From: Xiphias gladius
Taxonomy: Eukaryota; Chordata; Actinopteri; Istiophoriformes; Xiphiidae
DNA: 64,000 bases
NCBI RefSeq assembly: GCF_016859285.1
Contig: NC_053400.1
Coordinates: 22,153,001 to 22,217,000, forward strand
Direction of reading: 5' to 3'
This document shows positions 38,463-51,848 of this stretch, piece after piece; position 1 is the stretch's first letter; the number at the start of each line of letters is the position of its first letter. The position numbers and the translations under genes are program-made. The notes beneath the pieces are model-generated. The model was not told the origin of the DNA and did no database searches. It saw only the letters and a list, made by a program, of their open reading frames with translations.

Positions 38463-38478
38463 ACTTTTTCAAAAGATG

Positions 38479-38484
38479 AATAAA
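38479..38484 (+). other. rplp2: rplp2 poly(A) signal
   Basis: Exact AATAAA shortly after the stop codon, giving the very short 3' UTR usual for ribosomal-protein mRNAs. Confidence 0.85.
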
Positions 38485-38735
38485 GTTTATAAAAAAACCT
38501 CAACTGTTTAAACTCATTTTACACTGCAGAATTCCCTCCTGGTATACCATATTTTTATTGATAATCAGTAGGATAGAAATTGGTGTTTGGCACTCCTTGT
38601 TATAAAGCAGCCAGTTACAGTCTAAGATTTTTAAGTGTGTGAAAGTTAAATTACTTTGACTACATTATGCATATTCAAACTTTGTTATGAGGTGTTATTT
38701 TCTTGAAAGATCAAAAATAAAATTGACATATATAG

Positions 38736-40247
38736 TTAGGTACATATGTTTTTGGACAGTGACACAATTTTCATAATTTTGCCTCTGTCCACCACTGCAA
38801 TGGATTTGAAACAAAGCCATTAAGATATGAATGAATTGTGAACTTTGAACTTCAATTCAAGGAGTTTAAAAAAAATATCTCAATAGCTGTTTTGGAATTA
38901 GCCATTTTTATACATAGTCCATTTTCAAAGGCTCAAAAGTAATTGGACAGTTGACAGTTGATCAATATCATGGTCAGGTGTGGCCTGTTTCCTCATTTAA
39001 TAACAAATTAGGTGGTGTAAAGGTCTAGAGCTGATTCCGAGAGTTAAATTTGCATTTGGTAGCTGTGAATGGAGAATCTCAATATATTGTCCAAAGATGT
39101 GTCGATGCAAATGAAGGAGGCCATCATTAGGCTGAAAAAAAAACAAAACAAACCTATCAGACAGATGGCACAAACTTTAGGAGTGGGCAAAACAACTATT
39201 TGGTATTCTTAAAAAAGCTCAGTAACACCAAAAGGCCTGGAAGACCATGGAAGACAACTAAAGTGGATGATTGCAAAAATCTTTCCTTGGTGAGGCAAAA
39301 TACCTTCACAACATCTAGCCAGGTCACGAACACTCTCGAGGAGGCAGGCATATCATTGTCAAAGTCTACAATCAAGGGACATCTTCATGAACGTAAATAC
39401 AGAAGGTTTATCACAAGGTGCAAACCACTGGTAAGACTCAAGAACAGAGAGGCCAGATTTGACTTTGCCAGAAAACATTTTTTTTTTTTTAAATGCCTAC
39501 CCAGTTCTGGACAGATGAAACCAAGATTAATTTAAACCAGAGGGATGGGAAGAGAAGAGTATGGAGAAGGAAAAGAATGACTCATGATCCAAAGCATTAC
39601 ACATCAAATGTAAAAAATATGGGAGGCAGTGTTATGGCGTGGGTGTGTATGGCTGCTAATGGAACCTGGTCCCTGGTTTTTACTGATGTGTCTGCTGATA
39701 GAAGTGGCAGGATGAGGAAGTGTATAGGTCTATACTATCTGCTCAGATTCAGCCAAATGCTGCAAAACTGATAGGAAGTTGTTTCACAGCACAGATTGAT
39801 AATGACCCAAAACTTCCTGCGAAAGCTACCCAAAAACTTCTCAAGGCAAAGAAATAGAATAAACGAGAAGAAACAAGCAGCAGGCAGCTGCAGTAAAGGC
39901 CTTGCAAAGCATCTCAAGGGAGGAAACTCAGCAATTGGTGGTGTCCATGGGTTCCTGACATTAAGGCAGTCATTGACTGCAAAGGATTATCATCCAAGTA
40001 TTTAAACTAATCCTGATATTTACAATCATGTTAGTTTGTCCAAGTACTTTTGAGCCTCTGAAAAATGATGGACCTTGTATAAAAATGGCTGTAAGTCCTA
40101 AAAGGTGAATGCAATATTTTTGTCAAACCCCTTGAATTAAAGCTGAAAGTCTACACTTCAATCACATCTTGATGGCTTTGTCTCAAATTCATTGTGGTGG
40201 TGTAAATTTTGAAAATTGTGTCACTGTCCACATACTTATGTACCTAA
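38736..40247 (+). mobile_element. Decayed Tc1-like DNA transposon with ~210-bp inverted ends
   Basis: The ends are long imperfect inverted repeats (about 38736-38950 and 40037-40247), both carrying TTAGGTACATA followed by GGACAGTGACACAATTTTCA. The interior encodes a broken Tc1 transposase on the plus strand. An N-terminal helix-turn-helix/GRPR-like region (Arg-Pro-Gly-Arg-Pro-Trp-Lys) lies near 39230, Trp-Thr-Asp-Glu-Thr (first catalytic Asp) near 39502-39516, and Asp-Asn-Asp-Pro-Lys (second Asp) near 39798-39812 in another frame. A stop follows at about 39858. The expected Asn-Pro-Ile-Glu block is not recognisable. The coding region needs at least two frame changes, so this copy is dead. TA-rich flanks fit TA target choice. 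End length and sequence match a well-known fish Tc1 family. Confidence 0.92.
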
Positions 40248-42360
40248 GTGTGTGTGTATATATATGTTGTAATATATATATATAGTAAGAAATGTTTGTA
40301 AATAAGGACTTGACTAAATAAATTGGTTATTACTTACAGTGGTATACCTTTCGTTGCCTTTTGGCCATTTTCATATCCTATATATTTGTCATTACACTGC
40401 GAGGCTTTTATAGGACCCCATCATTTAAGGACTACAATTACAAAAAGCATTTCGATTACTTCAATAGCATATTGTCCCTTATATGAATGTATCATGACGT
40501 GGTTGAATATCATTTCTGGCCTGCACGATTCAAGTAACGTTTTAATAAGCTAAATTACTATGAATGTATTACACATTCATAATAAGTTGCTTTCTGATTT
40601 CATAGTGCGCGACTGGAAAAACTACAGCGTCATGTCTGTATTGCAATGAATTGTGGGTGATTAAATCAGTGAAGTCTGCAAGCCGAGCGGACTCTCTGGA
40701 AGTCTGCAGGAAGTCCGCTTGAGGCCCCTTGTGCAGTGGATGAGCTGTGGGCTTGGAGAGCCCCCAGCACTCGCAGACCTCCCGGGAACAGGTGCGGTGA
40801 AGTCCGGACATTTGGATTCCGCCGGAGTCTCCAGCCGTAATTGTGCCATAGGACGCCGGCGCAACTAGCAGACTACTGCAACCAGGTACTGGCTCATGAA
40901 TCATGTAATCGGGCCTTGTGGCCAACAGAGGGCGCTGTTGCGCTTTTCGCAGTACACGGGGGGGTAAGCGGGGCACTGAGCCCTCCATGTTGGGCCGTGT
41001 TGTTGATAACATGCTGAATTATCCACGAGCATAAACGGTGATCCCGCACGCCAGACTGGCCGCGCCTGTACCCGTTCATTTAAGCTCAGAAAACACCGAC
41101 CAACGCCCACAGCTGCACGTAGTCATGCCTGCGTCAGCTGCAGTGAGTTCATCACCGTGTGATAAACAACGTCTGAATCACTCAAAAGTGCAGCTTCGCT
41201 GTGACTGAGAGGCAGCGCAGCGACTGTTTGCGGATTGAAAAAAAAATTTAAAAAAAAAGGAACAATGAACTTTCAGTATTAACACCCAGCATCAAAGTGG
41301 CGCTGGCTCGAGAGTGATCTGTTCCATAACGGATACTTCAGGGCTCAGTGGTAAAATGAGACGGAGGGGCTACTTCACTGTCTCCGTCACATCAGTGGTC
41401 AGTCCCAGGCAAAGAGTAATTTATATGCATCTCACAGTCTTACGTTTTAAAATACATATACTGCACCCATTCAGAATAAACGATGCCATTTGAAGACGCA
41501 TAAATAATAGAAAGGCCTAGAAAGGTCCGGTTACAATGGATTTCTAATCATTTGAAAGGGGAAAGACATGGTAGCCCATTACAAAACAGCTATCAAACTA
41601 ATCAGCTAAATCTGTGGAGGGGGGGGTTAGTGTTACTGAAAACACTGATAACAAATAAAGAACTCAGCTGAAACCGATGAAGAGCAAAGACAAGCCGTCG
41701 CTGGCAGTAAGGTTTACTCGAGTCAGCTGATTCCACTCCATTTTTTTTCAAGCGAATTAGATTCAAGGATCAGTACCGTGAATGTCAATTATTTACAGAA
41801 GCTTAATAATCAACACATGTCACAGGCAACCGGGTTCAGTTTTTACAACCCCCCCCCACTTCAGAAGAGTGGGACACAACCAAACTTCACGTGCAGATAT
41901 GGTTTGAACTTTTGGTCCATGTGTAGTGGGTTTTATGCTGAAGGCCTCTCTACTGGCACCGGGGCTGATTTTCAGCAAAATGAGTACTTTTACTTTTAAT
42001 ACCTCGAGAAAATTTTGCTGGTAGGTACCTCTGTAATTTTACTTAAGTAAGACAGTAGATGCTGGGCTTTACTTTACTTTTTTTTTTTTTAATTGTAGTT
42101 TTGGTTCTTTCATTGAAGTAAAGGATCCAAGTACTTCTTCCACCACTGGTGAAGTGGATGTATAGAGCTACCACAACACTGAGATACCACAAAACTGTCC
42201 TTGAGTAAATGTGCTTGGTTACTTTCCACCGCTGTGGGAGAAAAGAATTTAAAAAAAAAAACCCCTTCAGGCACATGACAAAAACATGAATGGCGGATGC
42301 GCTCACTGCGCAGCCTCCGCTCCCTCTCCCGCTGGCGCACGCTGTGACGCCACGGTTAAC
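40248..42360. other. rplp2-fth1 spacer with GC-rich segment and MITE ends
   Basis: A CpG-richer segment at about 40600-41150 contains internally similar words (AAGTCTGCAAGCCGAGCGGAC and AAGTCTGCAGGAAGTCCGC, both truncated here) and a 147-codon minus-strand open frame with no family resemblance that I recognise. It may be an unclassified repeat or a distal fth1 regulatory region. A possible donor lies after 40887. The rest, to 41970, is unique AT-rich sequence. No other gene is supported. Confidence 0.45.
41975..42235. mobile_element. Fragments of a teleost GAGTACTT/CCACCACTGG-end MITE upstream of fth1
   Basis: GATCCAAGTACTTCTTCCACCACTGG (ending 42150, one terminus) and TTGAGTAAATGTGCTTGGTTACTTTCCACCGCTG (about 42202-42235, the other) match the two ends of a very common fish element. 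ACTTTTACTTTTAATACC at 41985-42002 and ACTTAAGTAAG at 42040-42050 are interior-like. The pieces are truncated and adjoin each other just 150 bp before the fth1 promoter. Confidence 0.6.
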
Positions 42361-42680
42361 ACCCGTATATCCGTGGGCTCTCAGACCGACGCTCTCAGTG
42401 GATCCCCTCGTTAGCGGACAGTGAAGGTTACCTGCTTCAACAGTGCTTGAACGGCAACCCTTCGAACTGTCTTCGAAAGCTACAGGCCCGGCCTTAATCG
42501 CTCTGAATACTCACGTTTCCATCGACAACATCAGATCGATTTTTATTGTTCTTAAAACACAAGACAGGTCAGTTATCCTGAACACATTTTAGCTTGACTG
42601 CTAGCTAACTTTTTGCTTTGCTAACGGCGCAAGTCACTGCTTTTCGACGTCCTCACAAGAAGACCAGCCACAGAGATTTG
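42360..42680 (+). promoter_or_regulatory. fth1: fth1 promoter and non-coding first exon
   Basis: A TATA-like GTATATC at about 42365-42371 is followed by a GC-rich leader with the IRE at 42426-42459. Two possible donors end the leader: after 42567 (GACAG then GTCAGT) and after 42680 (GATTTG then GTAAGA). Either splices to the acceptor TTTCAG at 43990, just four bases before the start codon. Which is used cannot be decided from sequence. Confidence 0.6.
42426..42459 (+). promoter_or_regulatory. fth1: Iron-responsive element in ferritin 5' UTR
   Basis: Canonical IRE hairpin. The upper stem TTCAA pairs with TTGAA around the apical loop CAGTGC at 42441-42446, with the unpaired C at 42435 (the TGC of CCTGC) five bases before the loop. 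The lower stem GGTTACC is closed by GGCAACC, with mismatches. IRE-binding proteins IRP1 and IRP2 sit here at low iron and block ferritin translation; iron releases them. All required elements are visible. Confidence 0.96.
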
Positions 42681-43234
42681 GTAAGAAGCTTTTTGTCTTT
42701 TCATGTGTATATTTGCCTACATGTCGCTAACGGACCTACGCCGACAACTGCGTAACTGTTGGCGTAAGTTCAAAGCTCTGGTAGTGGTGGTGAGATTGTT
42801 TATCTACTCGTCGCCAGAACGGGACTGGCGCAATTGGCTCTTCAACCTTTGCGCAATCTCTCCACTGCCAGGCATGCCGCACAACGGCCGTGGATCTCTC
42901 AAAAACAAAAACAAAAACAGTACTTTGACGAATTGTTGTATGTTCTAACAATGTTAACAATCTCGAAGCGTCCCCTAATTCGTATTTGAATGCGGCGTGT
43001 GGCGCAGCTGTAACATTATGTTAAAGAAGGTTTAAATTAAAAGAATTTCTAGCAGAAAGAAAATTGCTTTTACTTAGCGTTACACGATAAAATAGAGCGT
43101 GGCCCAACCCATTGATGCTAAGTTATGAAATGGCCCAGTGCGCTGGGAAGTACTATGTGGAGTCATACCGCTGATGGAAGCAGGTCCCATCGCCTCATCA
43201 GTCATTTTTCATGTAAAGATTTTGTTAAGTTCTG

Positions 43235-43535
43235 TTCAGGTCTGAAGCAATTAGTCGATTAGTTGATTAAAAAAAAAATTTGACAGAGTAATAGTCGGCA
43301 GCTATTTTGTTAATTGATTCACTACTAAGTCTAATTTTTTCAACACTTTGGATCACAAATGTCCTACATTCCCTTGGTCCAGCTACTCATTTGTGAGGAT
43401 TGTTTTTTGTTTTTGTTTTTTTTGGCTATGTCTTACTCACTAGAAAACTGAATAATTTGAGGTTTTGGTTAATGGAGAAACTTCTTAGCAGATTAATCAA
43501 TAATGAAAATAACCATTAGTTGCAGCTTAATTTCC
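43235..43535. mobile_element. MITE (ATTAGTCGATTA family) in fth1 intron 1
   Basis: The left end AATTAGTCGATTAGTTGATTA and the right end AGATTAATCAATAATGAAAATAACCATTAGTTGCAGC (shown shortened) are imperfect inverted repeats. The interior has the word TCCAGCTACTCATTTGTGAGGATT, characteristic of a very common teleost MITE. Non-coding; moderately diverged. Confidence 0.7.
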
Positions 43536-43811
43536 CACTATAGATGCCTGGCAGTAAAGCTATTGATATTTGTCATTTTATTAACTATCACAAAATTACG
43601 TAGTGTAATATTTCTAAGCTGTGTCATTATCATGTGACAACTAAAACAACATTAGAAAGCATCTACTGGGTCTTACGTAAGAATGAGACTCAAAATAAAT
43701 TACTATGATTGACAGTGTAATGTGAAAGACATAAACTAGGAAATGATAACTACATATACAGAGATACAGTACATCAATACCTGAACACAGTTTTGTAGTT
43801 ATTGTGATTGC

Positions 43812-43885
43812 AGCAGCAACTAATGAATATTTTATCATAGATTAATTAGATATATCAATTAGATATAACTGATTAATTTTTTTTT
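43812..43885. mobile_element. Terminal fragment of the same MITE family, opposite orientation
   Basis: GCAGCAACTAATGAATATTT followed by ATTAATTAGATATATCAATT resembles the reverse complement of the right end of the copy at 43235-43535. Only the end is present, followed by a poly-T run. Confidence 0.5.
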
Positions 43886-43967
43886 TTTTTTTTAAATCAG
43901 CTAACCCTAATGTTACAAACACACACATGAGTTGTATCATTTTGAGAGATGCTTGTATGTCAAGTAA

Positions 43968-46284
<2,317 letters not shown>

Positions 46285-46570
46285 ATCCCTCCAGATCACA
46301 TCTACAAAAGCTTCTATATATGTATATTTGTATCTTGCTTCCAAATATCAAAACGTGAAGCCATCTGCATGGTAAAAGATAGTCATATAACCTCTTATAT
46401 TATTCATGTTGTTATTGCCATGACCTCCATATTACACTTCTATAAACACCTGAGAGCTATAACATTCAAATCACACTTTGTATGTCACACTTCTCTCTCT
46501 GCTATCAGCTACATTCTTGTCATTACTATGTATTTGCTGTCTTTTATGCCAGGAGCTGTTAGTCAAACCA

Positions 46571-46576
46571 AATAAA
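46571..46576 (+). other. fth1: fth1 poly(A) signal
   Basis: Exact AATAAA 287 bases after the stop, with GT/T-rich sequence following. Confidence 0.8.
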
Positions 46577-46599
46577 CTGAACTGTGGATTCTGATCAGT

Positions 46600-47240
46600 C
46601 TCTTTTAATGTTGTCTCAGTGTTTTAAAAAAAAAACGGAAGTAATTTGAATGGTCTAAATTGAGCTTCATATTTGAAAAACAGCAAAACTCCTCCACTGA
46701 CAAAAACGGCTAATTATAGTAACTATGATCTCTTTCACTTCCATTACCAGAGAAAACAGAACTAGGTAGTGAGCTGACACCTTAAGTAAAATTTCACTCA
46801 AGCCTCAAACTTTATAGAGCCTCTATTGTAAGGTTTGTTTTATATCTTCACAAATGAACTTTTTCTGAAGATCTGTCTGTTATATTTAAACTATTGGAGA
46901 ACAATAACTTTGGTAGTTGAATGAGACTCCAAAGACTGGTAATCAAGAAAATAATTACTATATTTATCTGAATGTGAAGAACTTAATTACGGTTTTCCTC
47001 AGAGCCTGCGGTCTCTAGAAAAAATACACCAAAAATAGAAAATACATAGCTTAATGTGAGACTACATGGCATCATCTGCCATTCGCGTGTCAAGACATTA
47101 GTAAATTGCCATTGGTCTCTTTTGTACCTGAGTATCTCGTAGACTGCTAGGATCTCCTTCAATTAATAGTTCCAAAGACTAGTTTTTAAAGTTATGGTAT
47201 GTGCAGTATGTTGATTATATCTGGACCATCTGGAGGGCTT
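46600..47240. other. fth1-LINE spacer
   Basis: AT-rich sequence with no gene or clear repeat that I recognise. Confidence 0.5.
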
Positions 47241-48290
47241 ATAAATAATGATAATACTTTATCTATATAGCCCTTTTAAATACAGGTCACAACGGTCAAT
47301 ATAAAACAGACCAACAGAACAAGGTCAAATAAAAAATTAATCACAATACAAGGTTTTTGTTTTTTTTAATAAAAATGTCTCTTAAGAGGTGAAATAAATG
47401 GGGAACTGACTCTGAAGTCTGGCCAGCAACGCACTAAATAACTGTATATGAACACATTTGTTTGAGTTTGGAGTCGAGCTGCAGTATCTTGAAGTAACCG
47501 TAGGCGGTGGATTGATTTCTAGTGATACAAGTATGTCGGGAGTTGCAGTAGTCGAGGTGGGAGGAAATAAAAGAATGGATGAGTTTCTCTGGATCTTTGG
47601 GTGAAATAAAAAAGTTAACCTTAGCTATATTTCTCAAATGACAAAAATTTGACTGAAAATTTTTTTTTACCTGAGGCTCAAAACACAAGCCCTGGTCAAA
47701 AATTACACCAAGATTTTTGGTTGCAGTCTTAACACAGTTTTCTGGTTCACCTAGGTTTGCCATGATGTGAGTTCTTTTTACATGGGGACCAAGTACAATG
47801 ACATCAGATTTTGTATGATTTAGTTGGAGCAAGTTGTCTGACATCCAGTATTTTATTTCAGCAAGACACTTGCTATGTGAGACTGGTCACCGACTCAGAT
47901 TGGGAGATAGAGCTGTCTTTTATCGGTATAACTGAAATTTGACATTATATTAGCAGATGATGTCACCAAGAGGGAGCATATGGATGCAAAATAAAAGGGA
48001 CCAAGAATCGAACCCTGGGGAACACCATTGAAAAACTTTGTGGGGGATGAAACTGAGCCAGCACATCAGTGATTCCTGCCCACTTCTCCAGTCCGTCAAT
48101 GAGTATGTTATGATCAAGTGTGTCAACGGCAGCACTAAAGTCCAAAAGAAGATGACTACAAATGTAACAAAGAGCCATCTCAGTGGAAAAAAGAAAGTTC
48201 TGACTCAAGTTCCAACTCAAAAATGTCTTACAGGAAGTGTAAATGAAATGTTTAGTACATCTGCGTCACCATGAGTTTCCCTGTTTTGCA
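47241..48290 (-). mobile_element. 5'-truncated, decayed L2-type LINE
   Basis: Minus-strand frames encode pieces of a LINE reverse transcriptase. Leu-Leu-Asp-Phe-Ser-Ala-Ala-Val-Asp-Thr-Leu-Asp-His (RT motif A) lies near 48100-48150 and Met-Leu-Pro-Leu-Gly-Asp-Ile-Ile near 47950. A degraded Tyr-Ala-Asp-Asp region follows, then Leu-Asn-His-Thr-Lys-Ser-Asp to His-Leu-Asp-Tyr-Cys-Asn (thumb/C-terminal part) at 47434-47844. The minus-strand 3' end reads GCTATATAGATAAAGTATTA at about 47242-47275, the usual end of fish L2/Maui-like LINEs. Stops and frame changes lie between motif A and the thumb. The endonuclease domain is absent. Confidence 0.85.
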
Positions 48291-49140
48291 ATCAGAGATT
48301 TGTTTTCTTTCACAGAAACGGACTGTTGTTGCTGTGCCCGTGGTGATCTAGAAGACTATAACCAACAGCATTAATGCCACTGATAATAAAAATGTCAGAA
48401 TGTGTTTTGACATTGTTTTAAATTACACATAATTAACAATCAACTACAATAAAGGAAAAACATACTTTTTTTTATATGAGGGAAAATGTGTCTAGACTTT
48501 GAGTTAATGTCATCAGCATTAAACAAGGATGATTTTGGTTTTCTGGTCAACATTACTCTACTGCTCTCCTCAACTAAGTCTGAACTAAAGTATATTCCCC
48601 AATGGGTTTCATCATAAAGACACATTTTTTTAGACCTTTGATGAAGTCAAAAAGTGTGCCATCCTATTTGGAAACTCACCCCACAAGTTAAAAATACAAA
48701 ATATAAAAATAATGTAAAAATATCCAAAAAAAAGTTTTTTATTCAATTCAGTTCATTTCATTTTGGAATCTGCATCAATATAGTGAAATTAAAACTGTTT
48801 TAAAAGCTGTAGATCATGCTAAAATAAATTTTATCAGTCATATTATGGTTAAAAATTCCAAAAACATTTAATATATCTTACATTTCTTATATATTTATTG
48901 TGAACTCATCAGCTGGAACTGCATTCCAGATGTTGAAAATGTTTTAAAAAATTGTTTAAATCATTTTCTCCGGAAGAACACAGTTGAAGAATACAGTTGT
49001 ATGTAGTCGTCCTAGTCATCCTCCAGGTTTTTTGTAGGATACTGGAGTGACGTTAAACACCTGACTCAAATGCAAACGGACATTCATTGAACATTCATTG
49101 GAATTAAACTTTATGGAAACTGTCAATACACATGCCGCAA
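48291..49140. other. LINE-mcee spacer
   Basis: AT-rich, no gene recognised. The downstream part is 3' flank of mcee. Confidence 0.5.
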
Positions 49141-49145
49141 TACAA

Positions 49146-49151
49146 TTTATT
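49146..49151 (-). other. mcee: Possible mcee poly(A) signal
   Basis: TTTATT on the plus strand is AATAAA on the minus strand, about 200 bases after the mcee stop. Confidence 0.5.
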
Positions 49152-49347
49152 CCCAATAAGAACAGCACTGAAAAAGAACTGGAAGAACAACTTTTAGGCA
49201 CCTTTCTGAAAGGAGAAGATCAAAACCTAAGTGCTAAAAGGAACAATATTACAAATCAATATTTGTTATCATCGTGATAATCAGACTGACTGTAGAATAT
49301 ATCAATGTGAATTAACAGTTCCCATGGTCCCCGTCGGACTGAGGTGT

Positions 49348-51755
49348 TCACGCTTCTTCAAGCTCCACCAACACACCGTCACAGTCTTTAGGATGAAGAA
49401 ACATCACTGGTTTCCCATGAGCACCAATCCGGGGCTCTGCTGACAGAGTTCTGATGTTCTTTGCTTTCAGGTCAGCTATTGCAGCGTTGATATTGTCTAC
49501 CTACAACTCAGGAGACATTTTTTTTTTTTAATTATTCATCTCACTTCACTTAGTGTAACACATATTCGCAGGAAATGCACAAAGAAGTACTGAGTGGTTC
49601 AACTAAGGTTTAAAATGTGAAAGTTTAAGTGTCAACACAGGTCTCAAATTTAAAAAAAAATCTCTTTCAATCAACTCATCCCAAACACAAGTACATTCTC
49701 AAATAGCACTGAAGACTCACGCACAACCCCTATGGCCGGCAATGTGTTATGTTTGGATTTAAGTAGCTTTACTGTCCTAAGAATAAATTAGAGACCAGCT
49801 GTTACTGGATTTTTGAGGCCAATTTTTTTTAAAGACATGTACTGTGTCGGATATTTTACTGTTCACAACTAAAACTCATCAGCGCTCTCTGGTGGTCCAA
49901 CTATGTAATAGTGACACTGTTTCTACTTCTGGTTTACTACTGCATACATTTCTTTGACATTTCTGCAATTCTTGTAACTAGACATACAGAGAGGTAATGA
50001 TATATCTGTAATAAGCTAATATTGGCTGATCTGTCGATTGGACTCTTGAATAAATAATTGTTTATGGCGCTTTAGCTTACACTGAGGAACCCTACTGAGA
50101 AGCAAAACAAATACACAAATGCACCAATATTAGACTCAGACTCCTTGGAACATGATTGATATGTAAGCACTGCAAGTCTTGCTCATCAAACACAGGTGTA
50201 ACTACTAAAGAATATATAATGGTCACTCGGGTGTGTCAGTGCCACCAGGGCCCTGGTGTTGGCCTTTGACATGTCACAGTAGGGAAAGCATAGGTGTAAA
50301 TAAAAAATACTTTGGTTTTGGGGGTCCTGGTATTGTGCACGCTGGCTCACATGCACACATACACAGAACAGAGCCATCATTAATGTTACAAGTTACACCT
50401 GTGCTTTTCCTGCCATGACAAATAATGTCCACGGTGAGAAAGTTCTAATCAACCTGTTCTGTTGGTAAAGGTGGGTTCTACACAAAACTGACTAGGTTTA
50501 CCTAATAAAATGTCCTATGGCATGCGATCAACGCTGCCTCACCTCAATACAAATGTGGTGCATCCCTCCAGACTTGTTCTTCTGTAAGAAGCCAGCAATC
50601 GGGCTCTTCTCCCCAAGAGGATGGAGCAGCTCCAGCTTAGTGTTGCCAAGCTCCACAAACACTGTGTAGACGCCATGGTCGGGCAGGGGCACCTTCTCAC
50701 TCACTGTGGCCCCCAGCACGTCTCGATACAGAGCTGTGGCCTTCTCCATGTCAGGGACAGCGATGGCAATGTGGTTGAGTCTCCCAAGCTTCCACAGTGA
50801 TCCAGGAACGCCCTGATGGAGGGCTGCTGTCGTTGAACGTGCCCTCAGGAGTGCGAGACGAGAACATCTGGAAAGACCTGCCACTGAATAAACAGAGTAA
50901 AATAAAATGAGATCAGTTGGAGCTGTTGTTTTGGAACATTAGTCCTAAAACTAGAGTTTTTAACCCCCTCGTTTTTCCTTCAAGAGGATTTAGGATTGGA
51001 GAAATAATCTTTGTCCACACCGTCTGAAATTATCAGTATATCATGTACCAACTTCCAACTCTTTGATTAAGCTTTATGATGTTCACAGAGTGAACCATAT
51101 CAATGTTTTTGGAAATATCTACATGTATAGTGCATCGTTTTACAAACCGTTCCCCAAATTCAGCCGGACATTTGGTATCTTTGGAAACTTTGGATTTTGA
51201 AATAAAAGATCTGTGGCTTTAAACAATGTTTGGTTGCGTAGCATCAGTTAAATGACTGATACACATAAATAAGGCTTGACACTTCCTAGAGGGTCAAGCT
51301 TGCAGAAGCACAGCTTAAAATTTCTGCTTTAGGGTCTCGGGGGGTTAAGTCTGAGTATCTCAAATTTGAGCTCAAGGAAACACCTGTACGTTGGTGAATT
51401 AAAGACCGGACTGTGATCAAGACGGAGTCAAAGTGAACTGTTTTGTGTAAAGTTATCTTTGCATGCCGTCAAATAAAAGAAATCCGGTCACTTTTTTTAG
51501 ACACACAACACGAAAAGTACCATGTAACCAAACGCTGCAACAACTCATGATGTAATGTGAACATGGGGTTTAACTGAGACGGTATTGTAAGACAGCTTAT
51601 GCTCCACGACGCTGCAGTCCTGTTTGTGGTACAATACATCAGGGGACGAGCGGAGGACGGGCAGAGGACGAATGCAGTACAGAAAAGCGTGCGTTCGGTA
51701 GTTAGAGAATTATGGACACAAACCAACCTGCAACCTTCAGCGCGGAGGACGCCAT
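49348..51755 (-). CDS. mcee: Methylmalonyl-CoA epimerase, mitochondrial
   Basis: Interconverts (R)- and (S)-methylmalonyl-CoA in the mitochondrial propionate pathway, between propionyl-CoA carboxylase and methylmalonyl-CoA mutase. Coding exons on the minus strand: 51755-51728, 50883-50543 and 49500-49348. They close in frame to 173 residues (human 176). The first exon gives only Met-Ala-Ser-Ser-Ala-Leu-Lys-Val-Ala plus one base. The Arg-rich, acid-free N terminus to about residue 38 fits a mitochondrial targeting peptide. The glyoxalase/VOC fold has the metal-binding His in Leu-Asn-His-Ile-Ala-Ile-Ala-Val-Pro-Asp (His47), His in Gly-Gly-Met-His-His-Ile-Cys near 118-119, and Glu in the C-terminal Val-Leu-Val-Glu-Leu-Glu. 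It is divergently paired with mphosph10, as in mammals. Confidence 0.97.
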
Positions 51756-51848
51756 GTTTGTCTCCCGGAACCAAGCAGCAGCGGGAGAGTTTCTCGGCGA
51801 GCCTGTTTACCTGCGACGCAGACGGTCACACGTGTGGGGGGGGAGACG
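51756..51848. promoter_or_regulatory. Divergent mcee/mphosph10 promoter
   Basis: Only 93 bases separate the minus-strand mcee ATG from the plus-strand mphosph10 ATG. The gap is CpG-containing, lacks a TATA box and includes a G run just before the mphosph10 start. Both 5' UTRs must be very short, or the transcription units overlap. The head-to-head pairing is known in mammals. Confidence 0.8.

Noticed and set aside
40569-41012. 147-codon minus-strand frame as a gene
   Set aside because: No recognisable protein features. It overlaps a segment with internally repeated words and is better treated as an unclassified repeat or regulatory DNA.
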